NCBI GenBank assembly: GCA_017481225.1
Contig: JAFUPM010000090.1
Location: 1-39,287 of the forward strand
Reading direction: 5' to 3'
Source of the DNA: Clostridia bacterium
GTDB lineage: Bacteria > Bacillota > Clostridia > Oscillospirales > CAG-272
Length of the DNA: 39,287 nucleotides
Numbering within the stretch: the first letter of the stretch is position 1; each line of letters opens with the position of its first letter. The notes under the pieces are model-generated. The model made no database searches, was not told where the DNA came from, and was given only the letters and a program-made list of their open reading frames with translations. The translations under genes were made by a program, and so were the position numbers. Positions 23,451 to 31,104 of the stretch are shown here, in pieces.

Positions 23451-23486
23451 GTTTACATATTACGGGTTTTTGTTTGTTCTTTACAC

Positions 23487-23611
23487 AGCTTAAATCAAAA
23501 GCCGCTACTCTTTGCAAAGCTCAAATTAAAAGCTGTTACTCTTTGCGAAGCTCAAATCAAAAAAAACCGTTACTATTTGAAAAGCTCAAATCAAAAAATA
23601 CTGCTACCTGC
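23487..23611. repeat. Four degenerate 31-34-bp tandem repeats between convergent operons
   Basis: Units begin AGCT(T/C)AAAT at 23487, 23518, 23549 and 23583. Each runs through an A-rich stretch to a (C/T)(T/A)ACT(A/C)TTTG block. The fourth merges into the terminator hairpin of the opposing operon. No coding sequence is seen. Confidence 0.75.
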
Positions 23612-23627
23612 GGCTGCAGGTAGCAGT
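23593..23627 (-). terminator. Terminator of the minus-strand redox operon
   Basis: ACTGCTACCTGC (23600-23611) and GCAGGTAGCAGT (23616-23627) form a perfect 12-bp stem. On the minus strand it is followed by U-rich sequence (complement of AAAAAAT, 23593-23599). It lies just after the stop of the polyferredoxin-TlpA gene. Confidence 0.85.
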
Positions 23628-23638
23628 TAAAAAACAAA

Positions 23639-25219
23639 TTATTCCTCACCCTCGGGGAGCTTAAGATACTCAAGCTCAAAATCGAAGATTACAAAGTTTT
23701 CATACGCGCCTTCACCGAGGACGGGAGGTACAGTATTGGCAAGAGCTCTTTCCACGGCGTCGCGAAGCTCCGCCTCGGTCATCTCTCCCTCAACTCGCTC
23801 AACTATAACGCCGTTATCCGCCACAACAAGTGTCATAGGATATCCGCCGCTGCCGAGAAGCTTATTATAGAAGGCGTCGCCTGCGCCGTCCTTCAGGAAG
23901 AGAATATCGTAGTCGGAGTAGTACTCGTTAACCCACTCCAGAGCCGCGCCGTTTGCCAGCTTGAAGTCATCGGCGTGGATAGCAACCACGTCAACCCTGC
24001 CGCTATATTCCTTCGCAATCTTATCGAAGTGGGGCAGCTCCGCCTTGCAGCCCTGGCAGTCGGTGTACCAGAAGTTTACTACGGTAACCTTGCCGTTGGT
24101 TCTCGGGTTGAAGGTGGGAGTATCCTCGGATATCGGGGGCTCCTCGACAGCCTCGTTCTTACCGAAGAAGTTGTAGTATATAAGAGCTGTCGCAAGGGTC
24201 GCAACCATAAGGACGGAGGCGGTAATTTTCAGTATCTTAACGCGGCGCTCGCGACGTCTTGTAACCTCGGAAAGCTTCTTTTCGCGCTCGTGTTCGGTAA
24301 GTGCTTCGTCCGACTTTACGCTCTCAATCTCGTTTTCGGGCAGAATAATTTTCGAGCCCGACCAGCTGATAGCCTTGGTGGGACATACGGGGATACACTC
24401 GCCGCACATAATGCACTCGTGGTCGCCGACGTGGGAAATATCCATTTTACACTTGGATATGCAGAGTCCGCAGTCGATACATTTCTTCTTCTCAAGCTTT
24501 ATTCCCAGAATAGAGAATCGGTTGAAAAGACCGTATATTGCGCCGAGAGGACAGATAAAGCGGCAGAATATTCTGTAAATGAAGACAGCACCGACGATAA
24601 AGCTGCACATAAGCGCAAATTTCCAGGTGAAGAGGGGACCGAGGGACTCTAACATTCCGTGGTTGACGGGGTTGAGCAGCATTCCGATAGCGCCGCCAAG
24701 AGTTCCCGCAGGGCAAATATACTTACAGAATGAAGGAAGGGTAACGTCCTTCAGCATATAGAATAGAGGAATTATGAAAACGAAAAGCACGAGTATCACG
24801 TACTTTAAATAGGAGAGTGCCTTCGTCAGCTTGCTCTTTTTAAGCTTCGGGGTTTTAATCTTGTGGAGCAGGTCCTGGACAAGTCCGAAGGGGCAAAGGA
24901 AGCCGCATATCCACCTGCCGAGTATGATGCCGTAAAGGAGAAGTATACCGAATATGTAGTAGGGTACGGACCTTCCCGAGCCTGCAAGAGAGTTCTGCAG
25001 GGAGCCGAGAGGACAGGCGCCGACAGCTCCTGGGCAGGAGTAGCAGTTAAGACCGGGTGAGCAGATAGCCTTAAGGTCGCCCTTATACATATTTTCGGTA
25101 ATATCACCGGTTATATATCCCTTAAGGTGCGCGTTTGTAAGTAGCGCCGCATAAAGCTGTATGAGACGTCGCTTCGTCGGGATAAGCGAGGCGAGCTTTT
25201 CTTTTAACGTTTTCTTCAT
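23639..25219 (-). CDS. Membrane polyferredoxin (NapH/CcoG type) fused to extracytoplasmic TlpA domain
   Basis: Predicted electron-transfer membrane protein of 526 residues from the ATG at 25219, which overlaps the upstream stop as TAATG; an ATG six codons earlier is less likely. Multiple membrane helices carry CxxxCP motifs (Cys105/109, Cys165/169, Cys219/223) and an N-terminal Cys cluster (Cys53, 59, 62, 69). A cytoplasmic two-[4Fe-4S] ferredoxin domain follows with Cys247/250/253/257 and Cys269/272/275/279. After one more helix (about 330-350), the C-terminal 150 residues form a TlpA-like thioredoxin domain with Cys388-Gln-Gly-Cys391. The topology suggests electrons pass from cytoplasmic ferredoxin to an extracytoplasmic thiol partner; direction and partner are inferred. 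It is convergent with the TlpA-lipoprotein operon. Confidence 0.9.
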   Translation of the reverse strand: MKKTLKEKLASLIPTKRRLIQLYAALLTNAHLKGYITGDITENMYKGDLKAICSPGLNCYSCPGAVGACPLGSLQNSLAGSGRSVPYYIFGILLLYGIILGRWICGFLCPFGLVQDLLHKIKTPKLKKSKLTKALSYLKYVILVLFVFIIPLFYMLKDVTLPSFCKYICPAGTLGGAIGMLLNPVNHGMLESLGPLFTWKFALMCSFIVGAVFIYRIFCRFICPLGAIYGLFNRFSILGIKLEKKKCIDCGLCISKCKMDISHVGDHECIMCGECIPVCPTKAISWSGSKIILPENEIESVKSDEALTEHEREKKLSEVTRRRERRVKILKITASVLMVATLATALIYYNFFGKNEAVEEPPISEDTPTFNPRTNGKVTVVNFWYTDCQGCKAELPHFDKIAKEYSGRVDVVAIHADDFKLANGAALEWVNEYYSDYDILFLKDGAGDAFYNKLLGSGGYPMTLVVADNGVIVERVEGEMTEAELRDAVERALANTVPPVLGEGAYENFVIFDFELEYLKLPEGEE

Positions 25220-26052
25220 TAGCCGATACCTATACATTCCTGGCAGATACGGATTGCCTTGTCTATTATATCCTTAACGTCGCCTACGGCGATACCCGTC
25301 ACAATAAGTGCCACGGCAACCGCAAGAACGGCTATCCGTATACCCGTGTAGAGTTTTTGCCCATTTTTTGACCCGTCGGGCTTGGATATTGGAGCCTCCT
25401 TCGGGGAGGAGGACGCTATCTGCGCCTTCACGAGCGCAAGCTCTGTGCCCAAGCTTTTCGTAAGTATAAGAGAGAGGATAAAGTAGCCGCCCACGATAGC
25501 TGCGCAGGGTGCCAGAGCGAACAGCACAAGCTCGACGACAGTGCTGTTATATTCCGAGGGGTCGTACCTTGCAGGGTTCAGAACAAACACGAGAGCAACC
25601 GCAATAAATACCGTGCATACCGCGGCGAAAATCCCACGGGCAAGCTTGCGAAGCCTGCGCTCATTTGCGATAGCGCCGTAGCTTTCAGGGTCCGTAACGA
25701 TAGCCATATCACCGCCGCCGATAGCTCTGGAGTCTATAGCGCTGATACGGTAGCGGCGGTAGAGCTTCGCGAGGATATCTCTTTTGTCAGCCGCGCCGCG
25801 CGCCTTGCCCTCACCCTCCGCTGTCATAACCGACAGAATACCCGAGCCGATAACCGACAGCACCGTGAGTATTGATATGGGCAGAAGGTAGAGAAGATAG
25901 GTTGACACTCTATCCTTGGCGTAGGGGGTAGCTCCGCCCGTTGAATATAGATGAATTGCACTGACCGCATAAGCTATACCGCACAGAGCGACAAGCGCCG
26001 CCGTGACTATAACCAATATGCGACAAAGCTTCTTCAAGCTGTTTTCGTTCAT
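25219..26052 (-). CDS. Multipass membrane protein with C-terminal CD1871A-like CXXC tail
   Basis: 277 residues. Helices lie at about 10-32, 48-70, 138-160, 172-195 and 235-255, with a charged cytoplasmic loop at about 75-135. The last 40 residues (ending AIRICQECIGIG) match my recollection of the small clostridial CD1871A-family CXXC protein, which is usually a free peptide of about 40 residues beside ferredoxin/TlpA genes. Here it is the C-terminus of a longer protein. The rest of the protein is unrecognised. Its stop overlaps the start of the polyferredoxin gene (TAATG), so the two are translationally coupled and probably form one complex. The CXXC pair could take part in thiol exchange or metal binding. 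The start has AAAGGAG upstream. Confidence 0.75.
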   Translation of the reverse strand: MNENSLKKLCRILVIVTAALVALCGIAYAVSAIHLYSTGGATPYAKDRVSTYLLYLLPISILTVLSVIGSGILSVMTAEGEGKARGAADKRDILAKLYRRYRISAIDSRAIGGGDMAIVTDPESYGAIANERRLRKLARGIFAAVCTVFIAVALVFVLNPARYDPSEYNSTVVELVLFALAPCAAIVGGYFILSLILTKSLGTELALVKAQIASSSPKEAPISKPDGSKNGQKLYTGIRIAVLAVAVALIVTGIAVGDVKDIIDKAIRICQECIGIG

Positions 26053-26109
26053 TAAATATATTTCTCCTTTAGTAGGAAGTATTGGTCCTTTGAGATATTA
26101 CTCCAAATT

Positions 26110-26138
26110 ATTATAGCATATACGGGTGCTTTAGTCAA
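26110..26138 (-). promoter_or_regulatory. Promoter of the redox operon
   Basis: On the minus strand: TTGACT (26133-26138), a 17-bp spacer and consensus TATAAT (26110-26115), about 55 bp before the start codon at 26052. Confidence 0.8.
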
Positions 26139-26184
26139 GAATTTTCTATAAAGCTTCTTCAATTCTCTATTTGTCCGTCTCTCG

Positions 26185-26213
26185 TTGACAAAGCTCTCGG
26201 TCGGGTGTATAAT
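26185..26213 (+). promoter_or_regulatory. Consensus promoter of the phosphatase gene cluster
   Basis: TTGACA (26185-26190), a 17-bp spacer and TATAAT (26208-26213), a perfect sigma-A match. It lies about 80 bp before the phosphatase start and diverges from the redox-operon promoter. Confidence 0.9.
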
Positions 26214-26295
26214 TATGATAGATAATTATTATAAAAGGTAGCGGACGGGGGTTTTGAAAGCCTTTCGTCACGGGACTGCGCTCGGGAGGTGAGGT

Positions 26296-26988
26296 ATGCG
26301 ATACTGCGTTTCGGATTTACACGGCGAATACGAGCTTTTCGTCGCGCTTTTGGAGAAAATCGGCTTTTCCGAGGCTGACGAAATGTACGTTTGCGGAGAT
26401 ATTATTGATAAGGGCGACTCCTCGGTGAGGCTTTTGAGGTACGTCTTTGAGCGCGAGAATATACATTGCATTTTGGGAAACCACGAGTGCGCGTTTCTTG
26501 ACTATTACCATTCGCTGCTTGCGGACTCTCCCGAGGATTTTGACGAGGTTTTACTGAAGCTGAGAGCCTACTTCCCGACGGACGGCGAGCTTCTTGACTG
26601 GGAGCTTGTGGATTGGCTTGACTCACTTCCGCCGTATATTGAGGGCGATGGCTTTATCTGCGTGCATGCGGGCATACCCATAAATCCTGACGGCACCCTG
26701 ATGCACCCCTCGAGAGCTTCTTTGAGTCGGTTGATTTATGACCGCAAGTTTAAGAACAAGGAGACGGTGCATAGGAGCCCCGTGTGCGTTTTTTTCGGTC
26801 ATACAGAGACAAATTGTATATGCGGACGCCCCTCGGTTTTGGGCTATAAGAGAAGCCCCGATGCAGCCTCTGACTCCCTTGGGAGCTACTATAAAATTCA
26901 CCTGGATACGGGTAGCTGGAGCAATGGCGTGTTGGGTTGCTTTTGCATTGACGAGTGTCGGGTGGTGTACGTAAGGAGAGAGAAATAA
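26296..26988 (+). CDS. Ser/Thr-type protein phosphatase (metallophosphoesterase)
   Basis: 230-residue calcineurin-like phosphoesterase of the PP1/PP2A-like bacterial type (PrpA/PrpE relatives). Metal-binding motifs are intact: DLHG (Asp7, His9), GDIIDKG (Asp35, Asp38), GNHE (Asn62, His63), then CVHAG and FGHT further on. It is cytoplasmic with no signal peptide. Family members dephosphorylate proteins or nucleotide polyphosphates; the substrate here cannot be told. The start ATG at 26296 follows a strong GGGAGGTGAGG. The stop overlaps a downstream ATG as TAATG, the first codon of the broken gene that follows, indicating the two were once co-translated. Confidence 0.88.
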   Translation: MRYCVSDLHGEYELFVALLEKIGFSEADEMYVCGDIIDKGDSSVRLLRYVFERENIHCILGNHECAFLDYYHSLLADSPEDFDEVLLKLRAYFPTDGELLDWELVDWLDSLPPYIEGDGFICVHAGIPINPDGTLMHPSRASLSRLIYDRKFKNKETVHRSPVCVFFGHTETNCICGRPSVLGYKRSPDAASDSLGSYYKIHLDTGSWSNGVLGCFCIDECRVVYVRREK

Positions 26989-27427
26989 TGCTTGCAAAAG
27001 CTAAAACTCTTGCGGCTTAAAAACTATATACAGAACTTGAGAGTAGATAAGATACTTATGAAGAAGAAGTATGCCGATGCCATAATTAACGGTGTCAGAG
27101 CGAAGGATTTCCCATCTCTGCCCGTAGACTACGGCTACCGCGACTCCAAGAATTTCTGGTTCCACAGAAAAACTGAAATGAGAGCCGAGCTTCTTCAGGT
27201 CAGGCAGGCGTCCTTGGAGTCGGTGCGCTATGCTGCGGACCGCGTAGACGATAAGGTTAAGTTTACCGACGATGCTTTAATGACTATACTCGGTGTACCG
27301 CGCGTTCTTATCCGTAGTGCTTAAGGGCTGCGTTTCCTGGGCGAAGGAGAACGGAGTGGAGCTTGTAACCGCGGAGCATATGCAGATTATTCAGGACAAG
27401 AGAGCTAAGGAGAAAAACAAAAAATAA
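26988..27427 (+). pseudogene. Broken gene with PCP_red-like C-terminal domain
   Basis: The ATG at 26988 overlaps the phosphatase stop but reads only 10 codons (MLAKAKTLAA) before a stop. A second frame is open from about 26992 to 27324 (ending GVPRVLIRSA). The third segment continues in another frame, from about 27317 to the TAA at 27425-27427 (VLKGCVSWAKENGVELVTAEHM). Joined, the end reads like the PCP_red domain pattern VP..(V/L).R..V...V...A.E.G...VT.E found at the C-terminus of protochlorophyllide-reductase-like and other clostridial proteins. At least one frameshift (near 27316), and probably a second near 27018, has disabled it. Sequencing error cannot be excluded. Confidence 0.6.
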
Positions 27428-27475
27428 GCCTTCTCCTCACGCGTAAGATATATAAGATATAACGGAAGGAAAAAT

Positions 27476-28093
27476 ATGACAGAGCTTGATTTAAAGAATT
27501 TCAAGTGGACACGCCAACCAAAGGAATATTCCGTGTCCTGCGATAAAATTGAGATAATAACGGAGCCCCACACCGACCTTTGGCAGAGGACTTATTATCA
27601 TTTCAGAAACGATAACGCTCCGCTTTTTCAGACGGAATCCGAAGAGAAATACTTTTCCTTTACAGTGAGGACGGAGTTTGAGAGTAAAAGCAGATTTGAC
27701 CAGTGCGGTATAGTTATGTATCTTGACTCCGAAAATTGGCTTAAAGCATCTGTCGAGTACGAAAACGGGAGCTTTCAGCATTTGGGCAGTGTCGTAACCA
27801 ATAACGGATATTCCGACTGGGCGACCACGGAGATATCCTCGGAGGTGCGCTCAATGTGGTACAGACTAAGCCGCAGAGAGGACGATTACCTTATTGAATG
27901 TTCCGAGGACGGTGTGACCTTTAAGCAGATGCGCGTATGTCATATGTGGCAGGGCGGCGGCAGGGTAAGCTTTGGATTCTATGCCTGCAGTCCTGAGGAC
28001 TCCTCGTTTAAGGCAACCTTTAAAGAAATGAGGCTGTCCGAGTGCCTCTGGCGCCCCCATGACGGACAGAAGCCTGACGAAAATTATGAATAG
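27476..28093 (+). CDS. DUF1349 family protein (concanavalin-like fold)
   Basis: 205 residues, cytoplasmic, no signal peptide. The family pattern is clear: an N-terminal FKWTRQPKEYSV, a central FDQCGIVMYLDSENWLKASV and a C-terminal GRVSFGFYACSPEDSSFKATF. DUF1349 proteins have a lectin/glucanase-like beta-sandwich; in yeast a relative is linked to enolase regulation, but the biochemical role in bacteria is not settled. The start ATG follows GGAAGGAAAA. The gene end overlaps the start of the next gene by 8 bp (ATGAATAG), so the two are probably translationally coupled. Confidence 0.88.
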   Translation: MTELDLKNFKWTRQPKEYSVSCDKIEIITEPHTDLWQRTYYHFRNDNAPLFQTESEEKYFSFTVRTEFESKSRFDQCGIVMYLDSENWLKASVEYENGSFQHLGSVVTNNGYSDWATTEISSEVRSMWYRLSRREDDYLIECSEDGVTFKQMRVCHMWQGGGRVSFGFYACSPEDSSFKATFKEMRLSECLWRPHDGQKPDENYE

Positions 28094-28673
28094 AGACACG
28101 GAGGCTCACGGGGTGGACGGGAAGAGAAGATGCGCCTTTTGTAATATGAAGAACCCACTTTACGTCGAATACCACGACAGGGAGTGGTGCGTGCCGAATT
28201 TTGACGACGGCTATTTATACGAGATGCTGATACTTGAGTCCTTCCAGGCAGGGCTTTCTTGGGAGTGCGTGCTTAACAAAAGGGCGAGCTTCAAGGAGGC
28301 TTTTGAGGGCTTCGACCCCCTAAGGGTTAAGGACTTTGACTGCGAGCGTATAGACCGACTTATGAGCAATAAGGGGATAATAAGAAACAGACGGAAGATT
28401 GCCGCGGCTATCAAAAACACCAAGGTTTTTCTAAAGATAGCAGAGGAGTTCGGCTCTTTTTATAACTACCTTTTGGGCTTCACCGAGGGAAGAACCTTTT
28501 ACGAGGTTGGCAAAACAAAAAGTGAGCTTTCGGACGCTTTGTCGGGGGATCTGGAGAGTAGGGGAATGACCTTCGTCGGCTCGGTGATTATCTACTCCTA
28601 CCTGCAGGCGATAGGCGTCATTTATTCCCACGAAAGAGAATGCTTTTTATTCAAAGAGAAAAGCAATAAGTAA
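28086..28673 (+). CDS. tag: DNA-3-methyladenine glycosylase I
   Basis: Base-excision repair enzyme that removes 3-methyladenine from alkylated DNA. The ATG at 28086 (195 residues) is preferred over one nine codons earlier, as it places the Cys motif near the N-terminus as in the family. Zinc ligands are in place: Cys16 (RRCAFC), His30 (EYHDREW), His182 and Cys186 (SHEREC). The signature YHDREWCVP reads Cys where most relatives have Gly (HDxEWGVP). Further conserved blocks are ESFQAGLSWECVLNKR and IIRNRRKIAAAIKN. It overlaps the DUF1349 gene by 8 bp and is followed 10 bp later by a nitroreductase gene. Confidence 0.93.
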   Translation: MNRDTEAHGVDGKRRCAFCNMKNPLYVEYHDREWCVPNFDDGYLYEMLILESFQAGLSWECVLNKRASFKEAFEGFDPLRVKDFDCERIDRLMSNKGIIRNRRKIAAAIKNTKVFLKIAEEFGSFYNYLLGFTEGRTFYEVGKTKSELSDALSGDLESRGMTFVGSVIIYSYLQAIGVIYSHERECFLFKEKSNK

Positions 28674-28683
28674 AGAGGTAAAG

Positions 28684-29202
28684 ATGGAATTTGAAAAATT
28701 GATTGCCGAGAGGTATTCCGTGAGGAGCTTCAAGTCGGAGCATCTTCCGAAGGAGGCTGTTGACAAAATCCTTGAGGCAGGGCATAAAGCACCTACGGGG
28801 TGCAACTGTCAGCCCCAGAGAATACTCGTCTTGAATACGGACGAGTCAATGAAGAAGCTTAAGAGCTGTACGAGGTGCCATTTTGACGCGCCGACTGCCA
28901 TGCTCGTATGCCATAACGCAGAGGAGGGCTGGCAAAGACCCTACGACGGCGCACTGTCGTCGCCCGTGGATGCCGCTATTGTGGCTACTCATATGATGCT
29001 CGAGGCTCACAATATAGGCGTCGGCGCCTGCTGGGTTATGCACTTTAATCCCGCGGCTATACGGAAAAGCTTTAATATTCCCGACGGGCTCGAGCCTCTG
29101 GCTCTCCTCGTCCTCGGCTACCCGAATGAGGAGTCAAAGCCCTTGGATTTGCATTACAAAACCCGACCAATCTCCGACGTAGTTTACTACGAAAGCTTCT
29201 GA
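28684..29202 (+). CDS. Nitroreductase family FMN oxidoreductase
   Basis: 172-residue flavoprotein. It starts with the family's RYSVRSF (FMN-phosphate contact), followed by GHKAPTGCNCQPQRILV, DAAIVATHMMLEAHNIGVGACW and a C-terminal PLALLVLGYPNEE. It probably uses NAD(P)H or reduced flavin to reduce nitro or quinone compounds; the true substrate is unknown. It is shorter than NfsB-type enzymes but normal for the clostridial subfamily. The start ATG follows AAAGAGGTAAAG. It is the last gene of a cluster running from the promoter at 26185, with a weak hairpin after its stop. Confidence 0.9.
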   Translation: MEFEKLIAERYSVRSFKSEHLPKEAVDKILEAGHKAPTGCNCQPQRILVLNTDESMKKLKSCTRCHFDAPTAMLVCHNAEEGWQRPYDGALSSPVDAAIVATHMMLEAHNIGVGACWVMHFNPAAIRKSFNIPDGLEPLALLVLGYPNEESKPLDLHYKTRPISDVVYYESF

Positions 29203-29219
29203 AAAACACGGTGTTTTGT
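29202..29219 (+). terminator. Weak hairpin after the nitroreductase gene
   Basis: AAAACACGGTGTTTT (29203-29217) is self-complementary and lies directly after the stop codon. The stem is short and there is no clean U-run beyond the stem itself. Confidence 0.4.
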
Positions 29220-29492
29220 AAACTAAACATTTCAAAAACTCGCTTTTTAAGAGGCACTTTAAAGAGATTGAACACCCAAATAAATAATATTAGCGAGCTT
29301 TATTATAGCCGTGGCGCGCGTGTATCACCTGTTAATCCGAACCAAGCAAAAGAGCAGCCCTCGCCTTGAGTGCTGCTCATAAAATACGTAAGTAATCATA
29401 AAGCCCGAAAACCAAACGGGAAGTACTCGCAGGTGTAGCTCGTGAATTTCCCAAAGTTCATTACCCTTCAGAGTGCATTACCTACCGATAGT
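29220..29492. other. Intergenic region between convergent genes
   Basis: No gene is supported. A hairpin with stem GAGCAGC (29352-29358) / GCTGCTC (29372-29378) is present without a U-run. Confidence 0.5.
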
Positions 29493-29523
29493 AAAAAGAC
29501 GGAGAGCAATTAAGCTCCCCGTC
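29493..29523 (-). terminator. Terminator of the aldolase gene
   Basis: On the minus strand, GACGGGGAGC (29514-29523) pairs with GCTCTCCGTC (29498-29507) with one G-U, followed by UUUUU (complement of 29493-29497). It lies about 35 bp past the aldolase stop. Confidence 0.85.
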
Positions 29524-29558
29524 CTATTTTTATACACTTTGAAATTTTTACCTTTTAA

Positions 29559-30518
29559 TCAAAGGGTGCCCTTAGAGCCAAGAACGTTGACTATCTTGTG
29601 GCTGACCATCTTCTTGACCTCGGCTCTTGCGACCTTGAGATACTCTCTGGGGTCGAACGCCTCGGGCTTCTCGGCAAATACGCGGCGAATGCCTGCAGTC
29701 ATAGCAGGTCTTATGTCGGAGTCGATATTAATCTTGCAAACCGCCATCTTTGCTGCGCGTCTGAGCTGCTCCTCGGGAATACCTACCGCGTCGGGAAGCT
29801 TACCGCCGAGAGCGTTAATTTCGGAGACGCACTCGTGAGCTACGCTGGAAGCGCCGTGAAGAACGATGGGGAAGCCGGGAAGTCTTTTACCAACCTCCTC
29901 GAGAATATCAAATCTGAGGGGCGGAGGAACAAGAACTCCGTGCTCGTTTCTCGTGCATTGCTTTGCTGTGAACTTATATGCGCCGTGGGAGGTACCGATG
30001 GAAATAGCGAGAGAGTCAACGCCTGTGCGAGTGACGAACTCCTCAACCTCCTCGGGCTTGGTGTAGGAGGAATGCTCAGCTACAACGTCGTCCTCAACGC
30101 CTGCGAGAACTCCAAGCTCACCCTCAACTACAACGCCGCGGGCGTGAGCGTACTCAACAACCTTTTTGGTGAGGGCGATATTGTCTTCGAAGGAGTGGTG
30201 AGAGCCGTCAATCATAACGGAGGTGAATCCGCCGTCGATGCAGGACTTACAAATATCGAAATCTGCGCCGTGGTCAAGGTGAAGCGCAAGGTCAATTCCG
30301 CTGTCCTCAACAGCAGCCTTTGCAAGCGCCATAAGATACGCGTGCTTTGCGTACTTTCTCGCTCCTGCGGAAACCTGAAGGATAACGGGGGACTGCTCCT
30401 CTGCGGCAGCCTCGGTTATCGCCTGGATAATCTCCATATTGTTAATGTTGAAAGCGCCGATAGCGTAGCCGCCCTCGTAAGCCTTCTTGAACATTTCCTT
30501 TGTTGTTACAAGTGCCAT
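29559..30518 (-). CDS. fba: Class II fructose-bisphosphate aldolase
   Basis: Zinc-dependent glycolytic/gluconeogenic aldolase interconverting fructose-1,6-bisphosphate with dihydroxyacetone phosphate and glyceraldehyde-3-phosphate. 319 residues. Zinc and active-site residues are visible: Asp82-His83 (HLDHGAD), Glu133/Glu135 region (VVEGELG), His178 (GTSHGAYK) and His221 (IVLHGASS). The N-terminus (GGYAIGAFNINN) and central VMIDGSHHSFEDNI are typical. It stands alone with its own promoter and terminator, and the start follows AAGGAGAAAAG. A tagatose-bisphosphate aldolase is a less likely alternative. Confidence 0.94.
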   Translation of the reverse strand: MALVTTKEMFKKAYEGGYAIGAFNINNMEIIQAITEAAAEEQSPVILQVSAGARKYAKHAYLMALAKAAVEDSGIDLALHLDHGADFDICKSCIDGGFTSVMIDGSHHSFEDNIALTKKVVEYAHARGVVVEGELGVLAGVEDDVVAEHSSYTKPEEVEEFVTRTGVDSLAISIGTSHGAYKFTAKQCTRNEHGVLVPPPLRFDILEEVGKRLPGFPIVLHGASSVAHECVSEINALGGKLPDAVGIPEEQLRRAAKMAVCKINIDSDIRPAMTAGIRRVFAEKPEAFDPREYLKVARAEVKKMVSHKIVNVLGSKGTL

Positions 30519-30551
30519 TACTTTTCTCCTTGTTTTTTATCTGACATATAT

Positions 30552-30579
30552 ATTTTACACTTTTTACAGGAAAAATCAA
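30552..30579 (-). promoter_or_regulatory. Promoter of the aldolase gene
   Basis: On the minus strand: TTGATT (30574-30579), a 16-bp spacer and TAAAAT (30552-30557), about 30 bp before the start codon. Confidence 0.7.
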
Positions 30580-30739
30580 GACCTATTTTGAATTTTGGCA
30601 AAATAATGTTACTAAAAACAAGAATAAATCGGGAAAGGGTAGACAAGAGGACGGCTGTTGCGCGCCAAAACTTGCCACATTATGAAGCGGCGCAAAGATT
30701 AGAGCATAAGAAAGCCGGATATAAAAGCGACTTCTCGGA

Positions 30740-30768
30740 TTGACAAAAGTTGGTTTATGGGATATAAT
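30740..30768 (+). promoter_or_regulatory. Perfect consensus sigma-A promoter
   Basis: TTGACA (30740-30745), a 17-bp spacer and TATAAT (30763-30768). No start codon with a ribosome binding site follows for more than 300 bp, which points to a non-coding transcript or a long leader. Confidence 0.88.
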
Positions 30769-30773
30769 GGTTA

Positions 30774-30890
30774 GGTGGGACAGAAAAGCTCGGAGAGGTG
30801 CTACATACCACTGTGGCACTTGCTTAAAGTCTCTATATATGAGAGGTAGCCGTGGCTTTAATGCCTTTGGCTTTTGCTGTTTGTCCACCG
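30774..30890 (+). ncRNA. Candidate structured non-coding RNA (possibly 6S-like)
   Basis: The segment directly after the consensus promoter can close on itself. GGTG-G-GACA at 30774-30782 pairs with TGTCCACC at about 30881-30889, and AAAAGC (30784-30789) with GCTTTT (about 30870-30875). Inside, AGAGG/CCTTT, GCTAC/GTAGC and an apical TCTC-TATATAT-GAGA hairpin are possible, leaving an asymmetric internal loop with a small ACCACTGTGG element. A long hairpin with a central bubble recalls 6S RNA, but it is shorter than usual and I cannot assign it. A structured leader for the small gene at 31105 is the main alternative. No strong terminator follows. Confidence 0.35.
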
Positions 30891-31104
30891 AACTTATGCT
30901 GACACAAATTGTGGTTTGCTTAATACGGATTTTACAATTTTGGCGCTCGTATAAATCTGTTGCATAACTGCGGAAAAAGCAGAAAATGTAAACTATACAT
31001 TGCAATATGTCGCGTTTCGGGCAGAAAAGTTATATATTTGTAATACACAAAATCTAAAATGCATTAAGTTATAAATACGGTTTGACAAAGGAGAAGGTAA
31101 GGAT

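Larger units (their letters stand above)
30519..31104. other. Intergenic region with two divergent promoters and a candidate RNA gene
   Basis: It holds the aldolase promoter (30552-30579, minus), a perfect plus-strand promoter (30740-30768) and a foldable RNA region (30774-30890). From about 30890 to 31085 nothing is recognised apart from a weak CACAA/TTGTG hairpin near 30904. Confidence 0.6.

Noticed and set aside
23487..23611. Short repeats considered as a CRISPR array
   Set aside because: Units are directly abutting and degenerate, with no unique spacers and no cas genes nearby.
29220..29492. Possible tRNA or small RNA gene between convergent genes
   Set aside because: No cloverleaf, no conserved T-loop sequence and no promoter were found.
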